The notes beneath the pieces were generated by a model that ran no database searches, was not told where the DNA came from, and was given only the letters and a program-made list of their open reading frames with translations. From Mycolicibacterium aurum (GTDB taxonomy: Bacteria > Actinomycetota > Actinomycetes > Mycobacteriales > Mycobacteriaceae), in assembly GCA_900078775.1 (NCBI GenBank), contig LT549889.1:2294001-2358000 (forward strand): a DNA stretch of 64,000 nt, in the 5' to 3' direction. Position 1 is the first letter of the stretch. Each line of letters starts with the position of its first letter. Shown in pieces: positions 60,312 through 64,000 of this stretch. A program made the position numbers and the translations under genes.

Positions 60312-62240
60312 CTAGACCGCGATCGACGGCACCGCGCACTGACCCCCGACCGCCGGATCGGCGCAGTCCGCGGCCTCGTTGAGCCGGTTCAGCTCGTCGA
60401 GGATGGACGGGAAGTCCGGTGCGGCCGGCGGCCACAGCGGGAAGATGCTCGCGCCGGTGACGCCGGTGATGCGGGCGACGATCTGGGCGATGAAGTTCGT
60501 CGCCACATAGCCGAGGTCACCGATGAGCTGCACCGGGACGACCGCCAGCGCCGCCACGAAGCTCACCACCGGGATGTTCTGCGCGGCAACCGTCTTCAAC
60601 CCGTCGACCGCATCGAGGGTGAAGTTGTACAGGAAGTACGGGATCGAAGTGAAGATGGTGCGCACCCCGAGCGCGACGTTGGTGACGGCGGACGGGTAGC
60701 CGTTCTTGGAGATGACGTCCTGCAGCCCCGCACGCAGCGCCTCGTCGTTGTTGATCGGGAACACGTTGTTGGTCAGGTCGGTCATCGACGTTCCGTCACC
60801 GGCGCGCGGGGTCCCGCCGAACAGTGTCACCACCGTGGGGGTGACGTCGACGATCTCGTACTGCAGGTTGATCGCGCCGGAGGCGAAGCCCGGTCCGTTG
60901 ACGATGACGAACGTCTCGGTCTCGTTGGGTGATTGGAAGCCATGTCCGAGGCCGACACCCGACTGGTGGCCGTGGTCGGTGACCAGGATGATGGTCCACT
61001 CCTCGTTGTTGGCCGTCTCCCAGTCGGCCACGGCGGCGAGGATCTCACCGAGGTTGCGGTCGAAGTTGTTCAGCGCCAGCTTGTACTCCTCGGAGGCGCC
61101 GCCGAACTTGTGCCCGTTCTCGTCGACTCCGACGAAGTAGCTGAAGATGAAGTTGGAGACGGTGGGATCGGCGTTGGTGATGACGATTTCGGTCTGGTCG
61201 CCGACGGCGTCATCGGTCTCCAGCCACCGCGGATCGTTGGCCACCTGCGCGATGAACCGGACGTCGTCCGCTCCCAACTCGCCGCCGGCCGCGGCGATCG
61301 CGGCGATGACGTCCCAGTTGGCGATCGCGGTGGTCTGGATCCCGGCGTCGTGGTCCTCTTCGAGCTGGTTGAACACCGTCGGCCACTTGTCGTAGGTCCA
61401 CGGGGTGAAGACGTTGTTGATCACGCCGGTCTTCTCCCCCCAGGCGCCGGTCAGGATGGTCGACCAGGACGGGTTGGAGATGGTGGTGTGCCCGGCGATG
61501 CTCGCCGGTGCGGTCGAGCTGTTCTGGATGAGGCTGAAGAAGTTGGCGTTGGCCGGATCGGCGAGCACCCGGCTGAGGTTGACGCCGTCGACGCCGATCA
61601 CCAACACGTTCGGGGTGTCCACCGAACTGATGCCGATCTGCGGTCCGGCAGTTGCGTTGCGGCGCTGGGTGTTGCGTTCCAGTTCGTCGCGCACCGCGGC
61701 CAGGGCAGCCAGTGCGGCGGGTGCCTCCACCGGCGGGGTACCGGGCTCGGGAGTCACCTCCGGCGCCGCCTCCACCGTGACGGTGACCAGTTTGAGCGTG
61801 GGCTCGGCGGCACGTGGGTCGCCCGCGGAGAGCGGGTCGGTCTTGGCGGTGCGGGCGGTGGTCGCGCGCAGCGGGGAGCGACGCTGGGTTCCCGGCCGGG
61901 CAGCGGTGTCGCTGACGCTGACCCGCACGCCGGTCAGGTCGCCGGCGTCATCGGCGGTGCTCGACGAGCCCGAACTCGTCCGTCCGACGTTCGAGGACCG
62001 GCCCGGCAGCGAGGACGTCGGGGATGACGCACCGGAGTCCGACGATGCCGTCGCCGAAGACGAGGAGCCGGCCCCGGAATCGTTCGAGGTTGCCGAAGTC
62101 GACGAGCTACTACTGCTGCTCGAGCTCGACGAGGAGCCCTCCGAGTCGGCGAAGGCGGTGGGCGCCGAGGCCAGCGCGACACCCACCCCCAGTGTCACCG
62201 CCAGGGCGCCGACACGACCGATGTGCTTGGCGTAACCCAT
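60312..62240 (-). CDS. Secreted Ser-rich phosphodiesterase / alkaline phosphatase superfamily protein
   Basis: This 642-residue exported protein has a signal peptide (about 1-31), then a low-complexity Ser/Ala/Thr tract with an uninterrupted poly-Ser run at 36-47 and a Pro/Glu linker. The alkaline phosphatase-fold domain (about 210-480) shows LVIGVDGVNLSRV, nucleophile Thr in HTTISNPSWSTI and metal motifs DENGHKFG and VTDHGHQSGVG. It should cleave a phosphodiester or phosphonate outside the cell. The C-terminal hydrophobic region (about 510-610) may associate with the membrane. AAGGGA precedes the ATG. Confidence 0.87.
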   Translation of the reverse strand: MGYAKHIGRVGALAVTLGVGVALASAPTAFADSEGSSSSSSSSSSSSTSATSNDSGAGSSSSATASSDSGASSPTSSLPGRSSNVGRTSSGSSSTADDAGDLTGVRVSVSDTAARPGTQRRSPLRATTARTAKTDPLSAGDPRAAEPTLKLVTVTVEAAPEVTPEPGTPPVEAPAALAALAAVRDELERNTQRRNATAGPQIGISSVDTPNVLVIGVDGVNLSRVLADPANANFFSLIQNSSTAPASIAGHTTISNPSWSTILTGAWGEKTGVINNVFTPWTYDKWPTVFNQLEEDHDAGIQTTAIANWDVIAAIAAAGGELGADDVRFIAQVANDPRWLETDDAVGDQTEIVITNADPTVSNFIFSYFVGVDENGHKFGGASEEYKLALNNFDRNLGEILAAVADWETANNEEWTIILVTDHGHQSGVGLGHGFQSPNETETFVIVNGPGFASGAINLQYEIVDVTPTVVTLFGGTPRAGDGTSMTDLTNNVFPINNDEALRAGLQDVISKNGYPSAVTNVALGVRTIFTSIPYFLYNFTLDAVDGLKTVAAQNIPVVSFVAALAVVPVQLIGDLGYVATNFIAQIVARITGVTGASIFPLWPPAAPDFPSILDELNRLNEAADCADPAVGGQCAVPSIAV

Positions 62241-62389
62241 GGAGTTCCCTTTCGACGTCCGCGCACCGGATCGGCGCGGTTGCGTTCCAAACGGATTCGG
62301 GCGGCCGGGGGCATTGCTATCGTCACCTCATCGCCGCCTCACGTTGCTCGCCGAATCTGTACGGCAAAATACCGTTCGGACACCGTCTG

Positions 62390-63358
62390 ATGGACACGAA
62401 TGCACGAGTTGCCCCGCCCCCGGTCCGGTTGCTGGTGGCGTCCTTCGCTTTACTCGCCGGGCTCACCGGCTGTTCGCAACCCCCGGAGCCCGCCCGGACA
62501 ACCCCGCCTCCGATGACCACGACGGCACCGGAAACTCCCACGGCCGCAACCACACCGCCAGCACCGCCCGGCCCGGTACCGGCACAGCCCGTGCTGGCCG
62601 CCGACCCCGTGCGGTTGGCCGATGATCTGGTCGCCGACGAGCAGACGCTGCGGAATCCGTCGTCGCCGCCGCAGGCGGTCGAGGCCGCGGCACGCCGCCA
62701 GCAGGCCGCTTACCGGGCGATCGGACGACATCCGGAGTGGGATGCGCTCACCCGACCCCGCATCCCACCGGCGTTGCTCGAGGCCTACGACCTGCACATC
62801 GATGCCCGACGACACCTGGACGCCCTGCTCGTCGGGGAGGCCAAGGACACCCTGCCGGCCTGGCGGATCGAGCCACCCCGGCCCGCCGAGGAACTGCTCG
62901 GGTACTACCGCGAGGCCGAGGCAGCCTCGGGGGTCGGCTGGAACCATCTGGCCGCGGTCAACCTGATCGAGACCCGGCTGGGCAGTATCGCCGGCACCAG
63001 CACCGCGGGCGCGCAGGGGCCCATGCAGTTCCTGCCGTCCACATTCGCGGCGTACGGGGACGGCGGTGACATCTACGCCCCGCGCGACAGCATTCTGGCG
63101 GCCGGCCGGTATCTGGCGGCCAACGGGTTCGACGGGGACCCCGATCACGCGCTGTACCGGTACAACAATTCCGACCACTACGTGCAGGCGGTCAAGGACT
63201 ACGCGGCGATCCTGGCCGCCGACCCGGCCGCATTCACCGGCTTCCACCAGTGGGAGGTGTACTACCGCACCACTGCCGGTGACGTCCTGCTGCCGATCGG
63301 GTACGCCGAGACCACCCCCGTCCCGGTGGCCGATTACCTCGCCGCGCATCCTCAGTGA
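62390..63358 (+). CDS. Lytic-transglycosylase-type lipoprotein
   Basis: This 322-residue lipoprotein has a lipobox (AGLTGCSQP), a Pro/Thr linker and a C-terminal SLT-type domain (about 190-322). The domain shows the catalytic Glu in NLIETRLG and the block GAQGPMQFLPSTFAAYG. It would cut peptidoglycan glycan strands at the cell surface, for growth or remodelling. The ATG at 62390 begins the signal peptide. It is divergent from the phosphodiesterase gene. Confidence 0.9.
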   Translation: MDTNARVAPPPVRLLVASFALLAGLTGCSQPPEPARTTPPPMTTTAPETPTAATTPPAPPGPVPAQPVLAADPVRLADDLVADEQTLRNPSSPPQAVEAAARRQQAAYRAIGRHPEWDALTRPRIPPALLEAYDLHIDARRHLDALLVGEAKDTLPAWRIEPPRPAEELLGYYREAEAASGVGWNHLAAVNLIETRLGSIAGTSTAGAQGPMQFLPSTFAAYGDGGDIYAPRDSILAAGRYLAANGFDGDPDHALYRYNNSDHYVQAVKDYAAILAADPAAFTGFHQWEVYYRTTAGDVLLPIGYAETTPVPVADYLAAHPQ

Positions 63359-63364
63359 GTATCC

Positions 63365-63399
63365 GTAGCAGATTGCTACACTCGGTAGCAGACTGCTAC
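63365..63399. promoter_or_regulatory. Two palindromic operator sites of the toxin-antitoxin module
   Basis: GTAGCAGATTGCTAC (63365-63379) and GTAGCAGACTGCTAC (63385-63399) are 15-base sites with centre spacing of exactly 20 bases, two helical turns. The second is a perfect palindrome around one base; the first has one mismatch. They end 11 bases before the antitoxin ATG, so binding of the antitoxin (or its complex) would block its own transcription. Confidence 0.75.
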
Positions 63400-63410
63400 G
63401 GGAGGATGTC

Positions 63411-63800
63411 ATGGCCAACACCGCCGACCGGGTTACCCGGGTCGCCGCCGACCTGATGGACAGCGCCGCGGCCGAGGGCGCCCGGCAGAGCCGATCGGCC
63501 AAACAGCAACTCGACCACTGGGCCCGCGTCGGCCGGGCGGTGTCCGACCAGCACAGCGCCGCCCGCCGCCGGGTGGAAGCGGCGCTGGCCGGCGGGCTGG
63601 AACTCGGCGAACTGACCGCCGAGGAGGGCGTGGTGTTCAACGCCGAGATCTCCGCGGCCATCGAGGAGAGCCTGGCCGACACCGACTACGGGGCACTGCT
63701 CAGCGCGCGCGGCATCACCACCGTGGCCCTCGATGAGTCCGGACAGATCGTGTCCCACCGGCCCGACGGCAGTTCCTCGGTGCTGCACCCCAACAGGTGA
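63411..63800 (+). CDS. Antitoxin-like protein of a zeta-toxin module (ParD-like)
   Basis: This 129-residue helical protein contains AEGARQSRSAKQQLDHWARVG, similar to ParD-like antitoxins, a DNA-binding front end and an acidic back end for toxin neutralisation. GGGAGG precedes the ATG. It overlaps the downstream toxin gene as GTGA, and two 15-base palindromes lie just upstream, so autoregulation is likely. The coupled order antitoxin then toxin fits the epsilon/zeta-type logic, although the antitoxin fold differs. Confidence 0.8.
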   Translation: MANTADRVTRVAADLMDSAAAEGARQSRSAKQQLDHWARVGRAVSDQHSAARRRVEAALAGGLELGELTAEEGVVFNAEISAAIEESLADTDYGALLSARGITTVALDESGQIVSHRPDGSSSVLHPNR

Positions 63801-64000
63801 GGCGACTCGATCTGGTCGTCGGATGCAACGGCGCGGGCAAGTCCACCTTCATCGAATTGACCCTGACCCCACTGCTTCCCGGCAGCCCGGTGGTCAATGC
63901 CGACGAGATCGCCAAGCACCGCTGGCCCGGCGCGGCGCTCGAACACGCCTACGAGGCGGCCCGCATCGCCGCCGACACCCGGGCCAAGCTGGTGGAGATC
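63797..64000 (+). CDS. Zeta-toxin-family kinase, 5' part (cut by window end)
   Basis: The first 68 codons of a P-loop protein are present: LDLVVGCNGAGKSTFIE gives the Walker A motif GCNGAGKST, followed by VVNADEIAK with the Asp-Glu pair typical of zeta toxins. Zeta toxins phosphorylate UDP-N-acetylglucosamine and block cell wall synthesis. The GTG start overlaps the antitoxin stop. The rest, including the catalytic arginines, lies beyond 64000, so full-length intactness cannot be judged. Confidence 0.82.
   Translation, partial: MRRLDLVVGCNGAGKSTFIELTLTPLLPGSPVVNADEIAKHRWPGAALEHAYEAARIAADTRAKLVEI

Noticed and set aside
63797..64000. ABC-transporter ATPase
   Set aside because: The GCNGAGKST P-loop followed closely by VVNADEIAK and the coupled antitoxin-like gene fit a zeta toxin better.

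Overview
This window is high-GC actinobacterial DNA that reads as a mycobacterium, most likely a fast-growing Mycolicibacterium-type species. The clearest evidence is a block at 359-17788 whose gene order follows M. tuberculosis Rv1829 back to Rv1814: bifunctional-nuclease-domain protein, MerR-type FtsR, GarA, GcvH, DUF881 / small basic protein / DUF881, PgsA2, SecA2, BacA-like ABC transporter, flavoprotein, secreted serine protease and Erg3-like sterol desaturase. A DUF732 protein, an ICL2-type isocitrate lyase and a Tex protein fit the same lineage. No rRNA, tRNA, CRISPR array, insertion sequence or prophage is visible, and no gap between genes exceeds about 215 bases.

Layout. 1-10 kb: tail of an unknown gene, then the FtsR/GarA/GcvH/Sbp/SecA2 block on the minus strand and a BacA-like transporter on the plus strand. 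10-18 kb: a two-gene VOC/flavoprotein operon with a perfect KstR-type operator, a secreted protease, a lectin-LysM gene, an amine oxidase, the sterol desaturase and a carboxylesterase. 18-24 kb: a DszC/SfnB-like monooxygenase with a MetE-like protein, a paired SMR efflux system, an MFS transporter and MalQ. 24-30 kb: a secreted protein next to a Ser/Thr kinase, a NUDIX hydrolase and several small mycobacterial proteins. 30-32.5 kb: a STAS-like protein, an MgtE-N/PRC protein and an unusual NRAMP transporter behind a DosR-like box. 32.5-40.4 kb: a TetR-controlled oxidative cluster (Rieske oxygenase, NTF2-like and CMD-like proteins, P450, Dyp-type peroxidase and two unfamiliar proteins). 41-46.4 kb: SsuBAC-type ABC importer, TetR regulator and long-chain-type acyl-CoA dehydrogenase. 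46.4-54.6 kb: Tex, membrane acyltransferase, lipoprotein, amino-acid symporter and MFS carrier. 54.7-63.4 kb: ICL2 and several secreted or lipid-anchored hydrolases. 63.4-64 kb: an antitoxin/zeta-toxin module cut by the window end.

Two patterns cut across the window. First, four genes are broken by a one-base frameshift, and a fifth pair looks like a split fusion. In all five the reading frame is restored by one extra base in a run of four G or C. This points to under-called homopolymers in the assembly rather than to gene decay. Second, about a dozen genes have a TAnnnT -10 element placed six to eight bases before the start codon, the arrangement of leaderless mycobacterial mRNAs. I used it to choose several starts.
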